NCBI GenBank assembly: GCA_012033595.1
Contig: JAAUQL010000027.1
Span: forward strand, 1 to 57,611
Direction of reading: 5' to 3'
Source of the DNA: Cyclobacteriaceae bacterium
GTDB lineage: Bacteria > Bacteroidota > Bacteroidia > Cytophagales > Cyclobacteriaceae
Length of the DNA: 57,611 nt
The notes beneath the pieces are model-generated. The model was not told the DNA's origin, searched no databases, and saw only the letters and a list, made by a program, of their open reading frames with translations. The position numbers and the translations under genes are program-made. Every line of letters begins with the position of its first letter. Positions within the stretch are counted from its first letter, which is position 1. This document shows positions 1 through 8,684 of the stretch, in pieces.

Positions 1-29
1 GCCTTTTTTTCCTGTATACCTTTTTACTA

Positions 30-37
30 TATATTTG
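30..37 (+). promoter_or_regulatory. -7 promoter box (TATATTTG) for birA
   Basis: TATATTTG matches the Bacteroidota TAnnTTTG -7 element and lies about 80 bp before the birA start. The -33 region is only T-rich, with no clear TTG. It would give a leader of roughly 75 nt. Confidence 0.4.
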
Positions 38-99
38 CTCAAAATTCAGCTAAACGTAATCTGTTTTTTTTTACCATTCTGTTGGATTAAATTAATTCG

Positions 100-107
100 C
101 AAAGTTA
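100..107 (-). promoter_or_regulatory. Leftward -7 promoter box (TAACTTTG)
   Basis: Read on the minus strand this is TAACTTTG, a full match to the Bacteroidota -7 consensus TAnnTTTG. It points out of the left edge, so a divergent gene probably starts just before position 1. That gene is not visible. No clear -33 TTG was found at the usual 19-21 bp spacing. Confidence 0.5.
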
Positions 108-119
108 CAAAAAAAATTC

Positions 120-881
120 TTGCATAAATTATTTAAGCATACCCTATTTGTAGGCAAAAAGGCATTCTTTCTGCCAAGTTGTCACTCAACCAACGAAGAA
201 GCAGCCAAACTTATAATGAGGCGGGAGCAGGCCAATGGTCAGGTGATCTATACCGATTTTCAAAGCAAAGGCAGGGGGCAGCGGGGCAATTCCTGGGAAT
301 CTGAGGAAGGTGCAAATATTCTTATATCTGTGGTGCTCGATACCCATTTTATCGAGGCAACGGATTTTTTTCATTTGAATATCCTCACTTCATTGGCCAT
401 ACATGATGTGCTCAACGAATACATCAAAATGGATGTGAAGATCAAATGGCCAAACGACCTGATGTTCGAAAATAAAAAAATTGCTGGCATCCTTATCGAA
501 AATTACCTTAAGCAAAGTGTCATAGAATGGTGTATCGTTGGTGTCGGACTCAATATCAACCAACTCAAATTCAATGAGCCGGGGGCAGTATCACTGGCAC
601 AAATTTGCGGACAAACCTTTGACAGGGAGGAGTTGATCGGCTTACTGCTGCAAAAAGTGGAAGGGAGGTACCTTCAGCTTCAAAGAGGAGCGTTTACTAA
701 GCTCAAAGATGAATATCATGAATCGTTGTATTGGAAAGGTCAGATTCATGTGTTTCAGGATACAGCAAACCGATTCTTCAATGGAAAAATTCTTGGTGTC
801 GAATCGTCTGGAAAATTGCGCCTGGCGCTGGAAGATGGAGAACAGGCTTTCGATTTCAAAGAAATCAGGTTTATTAAATAA
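120..881 (+). CDS. birA: Biotin--[acetyl-CoA-carboxylase] ligase (BirA)
   Basis: This enzyme activates biotin as biotinyl-AMP and attaches it to the carboxyl carrier protein of acetyl-CoA carboxylase in the cytoplasm. The 253-residue protein shows the family motifs: a CHSTNEEA segment near residue 21, the biotin/ATP loop GRGQRGNSW near residue 51, KWPNDL near 109 and KIAGILIEN shortly after. It lacks the N-terminal DNA-binding domain of E. coli BirA, so it is the short, non-repressor type usual in Bacteroidota. The start is a TTG at 120. I accept it because homologs I recall begin with a similar MHKLF-like sequence right before the first conserved strand, and no in-frame ATG lies near. It is followed by ahcY 79 bp downstream, which has its own promoter. 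Confidence 0.93.
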   Translation: MHKLFKHTLFVGKKAFFLPSCHSTNEEAAKLIMRREQANGQVIYTDFQSKGRGQRGNSWESEEGANILISVVLDTHFIEATDFFHLNILTSLAIHDVLNEYIKMDVKIKWPNDLMFENKKIAGILIENYLKQSVIEWCIVGVGLNINQLKFNEPGAVSLAQICGQTFDREELIGLLLQKVEGRYLQLQRGAFTKLKDEYHESLYWKGQIHVFQDTANRFFNGKILGVESSGKLRLALEDGEQAFDFKEIRFIK

Positions 882-923
882 TACTGATAAAGTTGAACTT
901 TTTTTATTTACTATCGAATTATT

Positions 924-931
924 TACCTTTG
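924..931 (+). promoter_or_regulatory. -7 promoter box (TACCTTTG) for ahcY
   Basis: TACCTTTG fits TAnnTTTG and lies 29 bp before the ATG at 961. The region 19-21 bp upstream is a T-run rather than a clean TTG. Its place in the short birA-ahcY gap supports separate transcription of ahcY. Confidence 0.55.
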
Positions 932-960
932 TCCGCATTTCAAAAATATCAATCAATACT

Positions 961-2262
961 ATGTCAGAAATTAAATTTAAAGTAAAGGACATTGCCCTGG
1001 CAGACTGGGGTCGCAAAGAAATAGAATTGGCAGAGGCAGAAATGCCAGGCCTCATGTCTTTGCGCAGCGAATATGGGGATTCCAAACCACTGAAAGGAGC
1101 CAGGATAGCAGGATGTCTGCATATGACTATCCAAACTGCGGTCTTAATAGAAACGCTCATTGAGCTGGGAGCAGAGGTTTCGTGGTCTTCATGCAACATT
1201 TTCTCCACGCAGGATCATGCGGCAGCGGCAATAGCCAAAGCTGGTATACCTGTATTTGCCTGGAAAGGCATGAACGAAGAAGAGTTTGATTGGTGTATTG
1301 AACAAACATTGTTTGCCTTTGAAGATGGCAAAGCCCTCAATATGATCCTTGACGACGGCGGTGACCTTACTAATCTGGTGTTAGATCACCATCCGGAACT
1401 CGTTGGCGAAATCAAAGGCCTGTCGGAAGAAACTACTACCGGAGTACATAGACTGTACGAAAGGGTGAAAAAAGGCACTTTACCCATTCCTGCCATCAAT
1501 GTGAACGATTCGGTGACAAAATCCAAATTTGACAATAAATACGGGTGCCGCGAGTCTTTGGTAGATGCTATCCGAAGGGCGACTGATGTGATGCTCGCCG
1601 GAAAAGTTGCTGTGGTGGCTGGCTATGGCGATGTCGGCAAAGGTTCTGCCCAATCCCTGAGTGGTTCTGGTGTGCGTGTTATTGTAACCGAAATAGACCC
1701 AATCTGCGCTTTGCAAGCAGCCATGGATGGATTTGAAGTAAAAAAACTTATAAATGCCGTAGCTGAAGCTAATATTATCGTCACCGCTACCGGAAACAAA
1801 AATATCGTAACGGCGGAGCATTTTAAATTGATGAAAGACAAAGCGATAGTGTGCAACATTGGCCACTTCGACAATGAGATAGATATGGCTTGGTTGAATA
1901 AAAACTACGGCCAGTCAAAGGTGCAGATCAAACCTCAGGTCGATCTCTACACAATAGACGGCAAAGACATCCTGGTATTGGCTGAAGGACGATTGGTGAA
2001 CCTGGGCTGTGCCACCGGTCACCCTTCTTTCGTTATGTCCAATTCATTTACAAACCAAACCTTGGCTCAAATAGAGCTGTGGAAATATGGCGAAAAGTAT
2101 GAAAATGCAGTCTATACCCTGCCTAAGCATCTTGATGAAAAAGTGGCAAGGCTGCATTTGGCCAAAATTGGAGTAGAACTAGATGAACTTTCTCCTGATC
2201 AGGCCGAATATATAGGTGTGGAAGTTAATGGCCCATTCAAGCCAGACTATTATCGATACTAA
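961..2262 (+). CDS. ahcY: S-adenosylhomocysteine hydrolase (adenosylhomocysteinase)
   Basis: This cytosolic NAD-dependent enzyme splits S-adenosylhomocysteine into adenosine and homocysteine, relieving product inhibition of methyltransferases. The protein is 433 residues, typical for the family. Visible motifs include the substrate-domain stretch [13 protein letters not shown], the [12 protein letters not shown] linker, the NAD-binding glycine loop [10 protein letters not shown] at about residue 221, the [11 protein letters not shown] segment, and the conserved C-terminus ending KPDYYRY. The reading frame is open back to 709, but that part overlaps birA out of frame and is not family-like. 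The ATG at 961, 29 bp behind a -7 box, gives the standard N-terminus. A strong terminator follows. The locus carries two SAM methyltransferases, but ahcY is a general housekeeping gene and need not be linked to them. Confidence 0.97.
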   Translation: MSEIKFKVKDIALADWGRKEIELAEAEMPGLMSLRSEYGDSKPLKGARIAGCLHMTIQTAVLIETLIELGAEVSWSSCNIFSTQDHAAAAIAKAGIPVFAWKGMNEEEFDWCIEQTLFAFEDGKALNMILDDGGDLTNLVLDHHPELVGEIKGLSEETTTGVHRLYERVKKGTLPIPAINVNDSVTKSKFDNKYGCRESLVDAIRRATDVMLAGKVAVVAGYGDVGKGSAQSLSGSGVRVIVTEIDPICALQAAMDGFEVKKLINAVAEANIIVTATGNKNIVTAEHFKLMKDKAIVCNIGHFDNEIDMAWLNKNYGQSKVQIKPQVDLYTIDGKDILVLAEGRLVNLGCATGHPSFVMSNSFTNQTLAQIELWKYGEKYENAVYTLPKHLDEKVARLHLAKIGVELDELSPDQAEYIGVEVNGPFKPDYYRY

Positions 2263-2283
2263 TCATATAGTTGTCACATATCC

Positions 2284-2320
2284 AAAAAGCCCAATAGCAG
2301 TACATTGGGCTTTTTCATTT
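2284..2320 (+). terminator. Rho-independent terminator after ahcY
   Basis: A perfect 12-bp inverted repeat, AAAAAGCCCAAT at 2284-2295 and ATTGGGCTTTTT at 2304-2315, has an 8-nt loop and is followed by more T residues. It lies 21 bp after the ahcY stop. Confidence 0.9.
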
Positions 2321-2367
2321 TTTTACCATGCCGTGAGGCTTGTCCTTTAAAAAGCTGACATTAATCA

Positions 2368-2397
2368 TTGCGGTAAATCAACAGCCAACTATCTTTG
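2368..2397 (+). promoter_or_regulatory. Full Bacteroidota promoter (TTG-N19-TATCTTTG)
   Basis: TTG at 2368-2370, exactly 19 bp, then TATCTTTG at 2390-2397. This is the best promoter match in the window. The expected transcription start, about 5-8 nt past the -7 box, falls at roughly 2403-2405, on or next to the ATG of the following small ORF. Confidence 0.75.
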
Positions 2398-2404
2398 CAA
2401 CTCA

Positions 2405-2749
2405 ATGAAAAATGCGGTGAATAGCACGACCAGGCATATCTATAATTCCCCCCTTCGGTTTAGCCGCTGGAGCAACAAAGCCTATGCGGTTTTCAACTCT
2501 ATTGGTCGCCAGGTAATTATAAGTTTTTTGGCTGGTGCAGTGCGCTCATTGCAAACCGTAAAATCCACATTTGCTCCAATTTGGGAAAGCCTGCAAGGAT
2601 ACCGTGACGACGAAGCACACGACGAGTCAGCTTCCAGTCTCGACCCTACTTTGTCCCTTGAGTTGAACAATTGGATCACCCTTGTGGCTATAAAGCAAAA
2701 TTCAGTTGTAGTATCGGGTCAGGTTCCATTTCTGTTTTATTATGTTTAA
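2405..2749 (+). CDS. Small ORF with RFSRWSNKAYAVF motif, upstream of a TonB receptor
   Basis: I cannot assign a function to this 114-residue ORF. Residues about 17-40 contain RFSRWSNKAYAVFNSIGR. I recall similar RxSRWSxKxYAVFxSL segments in short ORFs upstream of TonB-receptor genes of Bacteroidota, but could not verify this. The middle is mixed polar and acidic (ESLQGYRDDEAHDE) and the end is short and hydrophobic. There is no clear signal peptide. It starts at the predicted transcription start, so it would be a leaderless message. It ends 37 bp before a terminator-like hairpin, which in turn precedes the TonB receptor. It may act as a leader peptide or attenuator ORF rather than a working protein. 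The C-terminal half looks weakly protein-like. Confidence 0.5.
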   Translation: MKNAVNSTTRHIYNSPLRFSRWSNKAYAVFNSIGRQVIISFLAGAVRSLQTVKSTFAPIWESLQGYRDDEAHDESASSLDPTLSLELNNWITLVAIKQNSVVVSGQVPFLFYYV

Positions 2750-2786
2750 ACATTGCAAAGGCCTATTCGGGTCTTTTTTTATTACC

Positions 2787-2820
2787 AGCCGATGTGTTTT
2801 CAAGCGCATCGGCTTTTTTT
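2787..2820 (+). terminator. Terminator or attenuator hairpin before the TonB receptor
   Basis: AGCCGATG (2787-2794) pairs with CATCGGCT (2807-2814), followed by a run of Ts. It lies between the small ORF and the receptor gene and ends 33 bp before the receptor start. No separate promoter is evident after it, so read-through, and hence attenuation, is possible. I looked for cobalamin-riboswitch boxes here and found none. Confidence 0.75.
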
Positions 2821-2852
2821 ATTCTATCACAAAATCTAAATTTTAAATTGTA

Positions 2853-4709
2853 ATGAGACGAAGTCTATGTTTAATTTCTTTGCTTTTTATATCCATGTTT
2901 TCATTTGCTCAGACCGATACTACCATCATAATGTCTGATATTATGATACATGGCAATCGAATAAATATGCCTTTTTCTGAGGTATCCAGAAATATGCACA
3001 TCATCGGACAAGAGCAGATCAGGCGACAACCAGTTCAGAGTATTCCGGAAATCCTCAGTTATACACCAGGTGTCGACATGCGTCAACGCGGTCCGATGGG
3101 GGTGCAAGCAGATATCGGTATTAGAGGGGGCACATTTGAACAGACGCTCATTTTGGTCAATGGCATGAAGCTCACCGATCCGCAGACAGGGCATCATGTT
3201 ATGAACATCCCTATGCCTCTCGACAATATCAAACAAATAGAGGTGCTGAAGGGGCCGGGAGCAAGGATATATGGACAAAATGCCTTTGCGGGTGCAGTCA
3301 ACTTTATCACCATCACTCCGGAATTTCCGCGGCTGGGGCTGCGAGCCTATGGGGGGAGTTTTGGCAGCTATGGGGGCAACTTGTCCATTTCTTTGCCTTT
3401 TGGTGCTTACAAGCAATACATCTCATTTTCGAAAGACGTTTCTGATGGATATCGGCACAATACAGACTATAAAATCATCAATGGCTTTTACCAATCAACT
3501 TTAACTGTAAAAAACGGCTCGTTTGATGTCTTAATGGGATTTACCGATAGGAAATTCGGCGCCAATGGATTTTATGCCATTCCAAAATATACCGAGCAAT
3601 ACGAGGAGGTTCGTACAGGCTTGGCCAGTGTCGCTTATGTATCGGAATTTCAAAATTTCAGCATTAAACCCCGAGTATATTGGCGATGGAATGAAGACAA
3701 TTATTTATTGGTGAGGGACAAGCCTTCAACATATCAAAATCTTCATGAAACCAACACCATTGGCACAGAAGTAAACGCCAATTATATGAGCAAATTTGGT
3801 ATTTCTGGTCTGGGGGTCGAATACAGAAAGGAAGAGATAGCAGGTGAGTGGGTGAGAGGTGGAAATGAAAGCAAAAGTAACCTAGATGGATTTGACAGGG
3901 ATAATGTTGGTCTTTATCTCGATCATCTCGTGCAATTGGGGCAGAAAACAGATATTACTGCCGGTGTTTATGTCAACTGGTATAGCGATTTTGGATGGAA
4001 TGCCTTTCCAGGCTTAGAAGCGGGTTACAGCCTTACAGACAACATCCGTTTGTATGGCAATATCGGAACATCCTATCGGGTACCCACTTTTTACGATCAA
4101 TACTACAGCAGTCCGCTGGAGCAGGGCAATCCCAATCTAAAACCTGAAGAAGCACTTAATTATGAAGTAGGAGCAAGATATTTAGACCATTGGTACGCGT
4201 TGGAGGCCAATGTATTCGTAAGAGATGCCAACGAACTGATCGATTGGGTGTTGGATCCGGTTGATAGTATCTGGAGAACTCAAAATTTCCAGGATGTCAC
4301 CACCATGGGGGTTGAACTGGCAATGAATTTTGATTTTAAAAAGCGCATGGGTTCAAAATTTGTTCTCCACAATGTGTCGCTGAGCTATAACTTTTTAAAT
4401 CAGAATCTGGCAGAGAAAGCAATCTCAACTTCCAGATACAATTTAGAAAACATTAGAAACCAGTTTATTTTCACCGCTGGTCATAGGGTGGTCTGGAAAA
4501 TCAAGAACAGTTTTAACCTGAGGTACATCGACAGGGTAGAGCAGTCCGCTTATTATTTGATTGACGATCGATTGTATTACGAAAGCGATAAAGGACTTGT
4601 GTTCTTTTTGGAAGTAAAAAACCTGACAGACAAGCAATATACCGAAATAATGACTCCTATGCCGGGCAGGTGGATAATGGCCGGTTGCAATTTTAAAATA
4701 GATTTTTAA
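2853..4709 (+). CDS. TonB-dependent outer-membrane receptor (BtuB-like size)
   Basis: This is an outer-membrane beta-barrel importer driven by TonB. The 618-residue protein starts with a signal peptide (MRRSLCLISLLFISMFSFAQ). The plug domain covers about residues 40-155, with segments typical of the family: ILSYTPGVDMRQRG, ADIGIRGGTFEQTLILVNG and IEVLKGPGARIYGQNAFAGAVN. The rest is barrel, with a YRVPTFYDQYY box near residue 411, an NPNLKPEEALNYEVG motif near 427, and a terminal phenylalanine (KIDF). Its length, and its lack of the carboxypeptidase-like N-terminal domain of SusC proteins, put it with the smaller vitamin or siderophore receptors. The substrate cannot be told from sequence. No SusD partner is adjacent. 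Expression probably depends on the promoter at 2368 with read-through of the hairpin. Confidence 0.9.
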   Translation: MRRSLCLISLLFISMFSFAQTDTTIIMSDIMIHGNRINMPFSEVSRNMHIIGQEQIRRQPVQSIPEILSYTPGVDMRQRGPMGVQADIGIRGGTFEQTLILVNGMKLTDPQTGHHVMNIPMPLDNIKQIEVLKGPGARIYGQNAFAGAVNFITITPEFPRLGLRAYGGSFGSYGGNLSISLPFGAYKQYISFSKDVSDGYRHNTDYKIINGFYQSTLTVKNGSFDVLMGFTDRKFGANGFYAIPKYTEQYEEVRTGLASVAYVSEFQNFSIKPRVYWRWNEDNYLLVRDKPSTYQNLHETNTIGTEVNANYMSKFGISGLGVEYRKEEIAGEWVRGGNESKSNLDGFDRDNVGLYLDHLVQLGQKTDITAGVYVNWYSDFGWNAFPGLEAGYSLTDNIRLYGNIGTSYRVPTFYDQYYSSPLEQGNPNLKPEEALNYEVGARYLDHWYALEANVFVRDANELIDWVLDPVDSIWRTQNFQDVTTMGVELAMNFDFKKRMGSKFVLHNVSLSYNFLNQNLAEKAISTSRYNLENIRNQFIFTAGHRVVWKIKNSFNLRYIDRVEQSAYYLIDDRLYYESDKGLVFFLEVKNLTDKQYTEIMTPMPGRWIMAGCNFKIDF

Positions 4710-4738
4710 CCAGCCATAACATATTTTTTTGCATGTGC

Positions 4739-4784
4739 AAAAGAGCTGGTGATTCTGATATTTTTCGGAAAGCACAGCTCTTTT
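4739..4784 (+). terminator. Terminator-like hairpin after the TonB receptor
   Basis: AAAAGAGCTG (4739-4748) and CAGCTCTTTT (4775-4784) form a perfect 10-bp stem, but the loop is 26 nt, longer than usual. It lies 29 bp after the receptor stop, so termination is likely but less certain than at the compact hairpins. Confidence 0.5.
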
Positions 4785-5058
4785 GTCGTTTTGGTATTAT
4801 AAAATTGTCATCAAATGTATGAGTGTTTTTTAAATATTTGACCTTTGATTAAAAAATCGATAATAAAAAGATAATTTCTTTTTGATAATTATAAAATGGT
4901 ATTTTAAGGTTATTTATTTATCTTTGAGCACAATCGTGTACAATCGAATAAATAATTAATATAATTTTTTGAATATAATTATTTTTATTTAATTTTACAC
5001 TTATCCAAGGATATAAATTGGATAGACAACCAATTAATAGTAGTTTAGTATAGCTCCA
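4785..5058. other. AT-rich intergenic leader before the polysaccharide locus
   Basis: This very AT-rich stretch has no credible ORF. It contains the -7 box at 4919-4926 and a short inverted repeat, ATTGG...CCAAT, around 5018-5035. It probably holds the promoter and about 125 nt of leader for the polysaccharide genes. Confidence 0.5.
4919..4926 (+). promoter_or_regulatory. -7 promoter box (TATCTTTG) of the polysaccharide locus
   Basis: TATCTTTG matches TAnnTTTG. No TTG is seen 19-21 bp upstream. It is the only full -7 match I found in the gap before the receiver gene, and the plus-strand genes after it are closely packed to 11957. Confidence 0.45.
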
Positions 5059-5456
5059 ATGGCAAAAAGAAATCAAATACTCATTATTGATGATGACGAA
5101 GCCATGTGCCAATTATTAAAAAAGCTGTTTGAACGTGATTACGATGTTGTGACCAAGAACAACGGAATGGCGGCAATGTACTGGCTGGTAGCAGGAAATA
5201 TACCAGACCTTATCATTACAGACCTCGATATGCCCAACTTAATGGTGAAGAATTTATCATCAATCTTAAAAAAAGCGGCTATTACAAAGAGGTGCCTTTC
5301 ATCATTATTACCGGATATAACAATAAGGAGCAAAAGCTCAGGAATATGAAGTTGGGGGTACATGATTATTTTATTAAACCTTTTAATCCAAAGGATTTAT
5401 TGTTTTCAGCCGAAGTAGTTTTAAAACACAGCCTCAAAAAATTAAGTATCCAATGA
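5059..5456 (+). CDS. Response-regulator receiver protein, frame broken at about 5241
   Basis: This is a single-domain CheY-like receiver of about 132 residues once the frame is restored. The first part reads ILIIDDDEAMC (acidic pocket) and IPDLIITDLDMPNL, where the D of TDLDMP is the expected phosphorylation site. As written, the frame then runs off and stops at 5349. Shifting by one base at about 5241 (TTAATGG, expected TTAAATGG) restores NGEEFIINLKKSGYYKEVPF, the conserved threonine in FIIITGYNN, the KPF lysine motif in HDYFIKPFNP, and a stop at 5454-5456. That stop overlaps the next ATG as ATGA, strong evidence that the longer frame is the real gene. No output domain is present. It may regulate, or be the partner of, the receiver-fused sugar transferase that follows. 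The break may be an assembly error or a real mutation. Confidence 0.85.
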
Positions 5457-6577
5457 AACAACTATACAACCACGCAGAATGTAGTATTGATCGCGACGAA
5501 CGGGTCATAGATTCTTATAAGGGAAAAATTTTGTTCATTGGCTCCAATGCCAAGGATGTTTGTCAGCATTTTGTTGATCTGAATTATACCGGGCTTTCTA
5601 TGCCCAGTTTTTCCAAATCATTTTATTGGCTGGAAAACCAAATACTATCCGGAGCAGAACTCCCTGTTGCCATAGTTTCAGACTTTGAGCTGATCGATGG
5701 CAACGTGTATTCATTCTATTATAAAATCAACTCCAACAGACTGCTGAAGATGATCCCATTTATTGTTTTGGCAAAAAACAAAAACAGGGAAGAGAAAATA
5801 AAGGCATTAAAAGTTGGCATCGATGATTTCTATCTGGATAATTTCAATGCAGCGGACATCAATGACCGTATCCAATTCCTTAAGGAGTTCAAAAAATTAA
5901 CACTAAATATAGAGCCAGAGCCGGAGATAAATTTGAACCATTTTATACCGCTGTTCAAGATGCCTATGCTTAAAAGGTTGGTCGATATCCTGGTGGCCGC
6001 CATCAGCTTGATTATTTTGAGCCCATTTTTACTGACCATTGCAATTCTTATTAAGTTAGAATCCAAGGGGCCGGTTTTTTATGTGAGCAAGAGAACGGGA
6101 ACGGGATACAAAATTTTCAATTTTTATAAATTCCGCACCATGCGTAAAGATGCAGACAAAGAAATTAAGAATTTGAAGCACCTCAATCAGTATAGCGGCA
6201 ATGGTAAATCATCATCTTTTATTAAAATTGAAAACGATCCTCGAGTAACCAAACTGGGATCTTTCTTGAGAAACACCAGCCTGGATGAACTGCCACAATT
6301 GTTCAATGTCTTGATTGGTGATATGTCGCTGGTTGGCAACAGACCCTTGCCCTTGTACGAAGCTGAGCAATTGACCAGGGATCAGTGGGCCAAGAGGTTT
6401 CTGGCGCCTGCGGGAATTACCGGGCTGTGGCAGGTGACCAAGCGAGGAAAAGGAAATATGTCTGAAGAAGAACGAATGGAACTTGATATGGCATACGCCG
6501 AAAAAAGCTCTTTCTTTTATGATCTAACATTGATCTTGAGGACATTCCCGGCCTTGTTCCAAGAGGAAAAAGTGTAG
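5453..6577 (+). CDS. Initiating sugar transferase with N-terminal receiver-like domain
   Basis: The C-terminal half (about residues 170-374) is a bacterial sugar transferase of the WcaJ/WbaP type, which moves a sugar phosphate from a nucleotide sugar to undecaprenyl phosphate and so starts polysaccharide synthesis. It shows a membrane segment (LVDILVAAISLIILSPFLL), then KIFNFYKFRTM, LRNTSLDELPQLFNVLIGDM, the SLVGNRPLP motif and GITGLWQV. The N-terminal 150 residues resemble a degenerate receiver fold: KILFIGSN, a buried strand VAIVSDFELI, then FIVLAKNK and LKVGIDDFYLDNF, where the usual KP lysine is absent. The gene overlaps the receiver gene by ATGA, so the two are translationally coupled. 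A receiver-transferase fusion suggests that starting the polymer is under signal control, but that is inference. Confidence 0.9.
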   Translation: MKQLYNHAECSIDRDERVIDSYKGKILFIGSNAKDVCQHFVDLNYTGLSMPSFSKSFYWLENQILSGAELPVAIVSDFELIDGNVYSFYYKINSNRLLKMIPFIVLAKNKNREEKIKALKVGIDDFYLDNFNAADINDRIQFLKEFKKLTLNIEPEPEINLNHFIPLFKMPMLKRLVDILVAAISLIILSPFLLTIAILIKLESKGPVFYVSKRTGTGYKIFNFYKFRTMRKDADKEIKNLKHLNQYSGNGKSSSFIKIENDPRVTKLGSFLRNTSLDELPQLFNVLIGDMSLVGNRPLPLYEAEQLTRDQWAKRFLAPAGITGLWQVTKRGKGNMSEEERMELDMAYAEKSSFFYDLTLILRTFPALFQEEKV

Positions 6578-6585
6578 CTTGTTTT

Positions 6586-7779
6586 ATGGTACACTTTTTT
6601 GAGCTGATCATTTTTCTTTTTTTTCTATTCTCTGTCGGCTATCTGTTGCTATTTGCATTGGCTGGGCGCATATTTAAAAACAAAGAAATCACTAAATCAC
6701 ATGGCTTTTTAAAGGCGCTGGTATTGCTGCCTTCTTATAAAGAGGACAATGTGATAGTACACTCGGCAAATAGTGCCTTAAAGTTTCATTATCCTTCAGA
6801 TGCGTATCAGGTAGCCGTGATTGCTGATGGCCTCCAGCCCGAAACAATCGGCCAATTAAAAAACCTAAAGGGTCTTGATGTGATCGAAGTCGCTTTTGAA
6901 AAAAGCACCAAGGTGAAATCGTTGCAAAGTGCGATGAGGTTTTATCAAGGTGCTGCTTTCGATTTTGTAGTCATCTTGGATGCGGACAACGTGGGCGATC
7001 TCGGTTTCTTGAGCAAGATCAACGATGCATTTGCTGCTGGTTACAAATCGGTTCAGGGCCGGCGAGTAGCCAAAAATGCCAATACCAGTATAGCTGTGCT
7101 CGATGGCTTGAGCGAGGCAATCAACAATCATATTTTCAGGCGCGGTTACAATGCCCTCGGGGCATCAGCTTCTTTGATCGGCTCAGGTATGGCATTTGAG
7201 TTCAATTTGTTTAGAAAAGTAATTTCCACCATGAATTCTGTGGGGGGCTTTGATCGAGAGTTGCATGCACTGCTTCTAGCAAGGGGCATAAAAACCAAAT
7301 ATTTGCCGGAAGCATTGATGTATGATGAAAAAGTAGACAATTCGAAAAGTCTGGGAAATCAGCGAAAGAGATGGATTTCCAGTCAGTTTTTTTATCTTAA
7401 AAAATACTTTTGGCCTGGTCTGAAGGGTTTGTTCTCCGGCAATTTCAATTATTTCGATGCTACCGTTTTGAGCAATCTCATATTGCCCAGGGTGTTATTA
7501 CTGGGTCTCCTGGTGATTTCTACCTTATTGGCTTATGTATTTGACACGTATTTAATGCTTTCGCCTCACTATTGGCTGTTGCTTTTAGTTTGCCTGCTGG
7601 TGGCCCTTGTCATCTCAGTGCCGGCAAATTTGCTCACTTTCAAGACTGCGAGGGCGCTGTTGCTGGTGCCGGTGTCATTTATCATCTTAATGCGCTCGCT
7701 CATTTTAAGTTGGAATTCGAACAAGGATTTTATTCATACACCACATGGGGTACAACATACGGACAGTAAATTACCTTGA
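6586..7779 (+). CDS. Membrane glycosyltransferase, family 2 (processive-type motifs)
   Basis: This 397-residue inner-membrane glycosyltransferase has an N-terminal helix (LIIFLFFLFSVGYLLLFALA), a GT-A domain and about two C-terminal membrane segments after residue 300. Motifs seen are LVLLPSYKED, FVVILDADN (the DXD-type metal site), GFDRELHALLLARG and QRKRWISSQ, the QxxRW signature of processive GT2 enzymes such as cellulose and hyaluronan synthases. It begins 8 bp after the sugar transferase and ends 4 bp before the next GT2 gene. It probably adds a sugar to the lipid-linked precursor. The substrate is unknown. Confidence 0.88.
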   Translation: MVHFFELIIFLFFLFSVGYLLLFALAGRIFKNKEITKSHGFLKALVLLPSYKEDNVIVHSANSALKFHYPSDAYQVAVIADGLQPETIGQLKNLKGLDVIEVAFEKSTKVKSLQSAMRFYQGAAFDFVVILDADNVGDLGFLSKINDAFAAGYKSVQGRRVAKNANTSIAVLDGLSEAINNHIFRRGYNALGASASLIGSGMAFEFNLFRKVISTMNSVGGFDRELHALLLARGIKTKYLPEALMYDEKVDNSKSLGNQRKRWISSQFFYLKKYFWPGLKGLFSGNFNYFDATVLSNLILPRVLLLGLLVISTLLAYVFDTYLMLSPHYWLLLLVCLLVALVISVPANLLTFKTARALLLVPVSFIILMRSLILSWNSNKDFIHTPHGVQHTDSKLP

Positions 7780-7783
7780 AAAA

Positions 7784-8679
7784 ATGGATTCATCCTATAC
7801 GACAACCAATCCACTAGTTTCGATTATCTCCTTAAATTATAATCAGTTGGAGGTCACAGCTGCTTTTGTCGCTTCATGCAATCATTTGACCTATAAGCAT
7901 TTTGAATTGATCATTGTTGACAACAACTCTAAAGAGGATCCGACAGAAAGGCTTTTGAATATCAATCCGAATACAATTATTTATAGACTGCCAGAAAACC
8001 TGGGTTTTACCGGGGGGAATAATTTTGGTATGAATAAGGCCAAGGGGGATTTTGTATTTATTGTCAATAACGATACGGAGGTTACCGCTGATTTGCTGGG
8101 TCACCTGTTGGAGCCTTTTTTGAGGACAAATCCATTGGAGTGGTTTGTCCAAAAATAAAATATTTTGATCAGCCAGACATGATCCAATACGCCGGGTACA
8201 CCAAAATAAATCCGTTTACCGGGCGCAACAAGGCTTTGGGGAGCAAACAAATCGATGAAGGACAATTTGATGAAAGTGGAACTACCCCATATGCACATGG
8301 AGCAGCAATGATGGTGAAAAGGGAAGTTATAGAGCAGGTGGGCATGTTTCCCGAAGACTTTTTTATCTATTATGAAGAGCTGGATTGGTCGGCAAGGATT
8401 ACCAAAGCAGGGTATAGCATTTACTATCAGTCCAAAGGTGTGATATATCATAAGGAGTCGATCACTATGGGTAAGGAGAGCTCCATTAAAGCCTACTACC
8501 ATACCAAAAACCGCATTTATTTTATGAGAAGGAATTTTTCTAAAATCGAGTTTGCAGTTTTTAGCATGTACCTGATCTTGCTGATTATACCAAAATCATT
8601 TTTGAAATACATAACTAAAGGTCAATACGAACATTTGAAGTCCTTTAATAGGGCATTATTGTGGAATATTAAAAATTAA
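7784..8679 (+). CDS. Glycosyltransferase family 2 (rhamnosyltransferase-like), frame broken at about 8134
   Basis: This is a soluble GT2 enzyme of about 298 residues. The first piece reads VSIISLNYNQ, IIVDNNSKED, PENLGFTGGNNFGM and FVFIVNNDTEV (the DXD-like site). It then runs out of frame and stops at 8158. From about 8137 the other frame continues GVVCPKIKYFDQPDMIQYAG, GAAMMVKREVIEQVG, FPEDFFIYYEELDWSARI and YYQSKGVIYHKES, the expected second half of the same family. Restoring one base near AATCCATTGG (8129-8137) joins them without a gap. I prefer the ATG at 7784 over 7745, because 7745 lies inside the previous gene. The last 40 residues form a membrane-associated tail. The break may be a sequencing or assembly indel. 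Confidence 0.87.
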
Positions 8680-8684
8680 AATTT

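Noticed and set aside
709-960. Possible 84-residue N-terminal extension of ahcY
   Set aside because: It overlaps birA in another frame, does not look like the family, and the ATG at 961 has the standard N-terminus and a -7 box just upstream.
2320-2850. Cobalamin riboswitch before the BtuB-like receptor
   Set aside because: I searched for the B12-box-type core segments and found none. Only the terminator hairpin and the small ORF are present.
2671-2853. 60-residue ORF between the small ORF and the receptor
   Set aside because: It runs through the terminator hairpin, overlaps the 2405 ORF, and shows no protein-like pattern.
5225-5260. Programmed -1 frameshift in the receiver gene
   Set aside because: The site TTAATGG is not a slippery heptamer and there is no clear downstream stem. 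With nine similar breaks in the locus, an indel is simpler.
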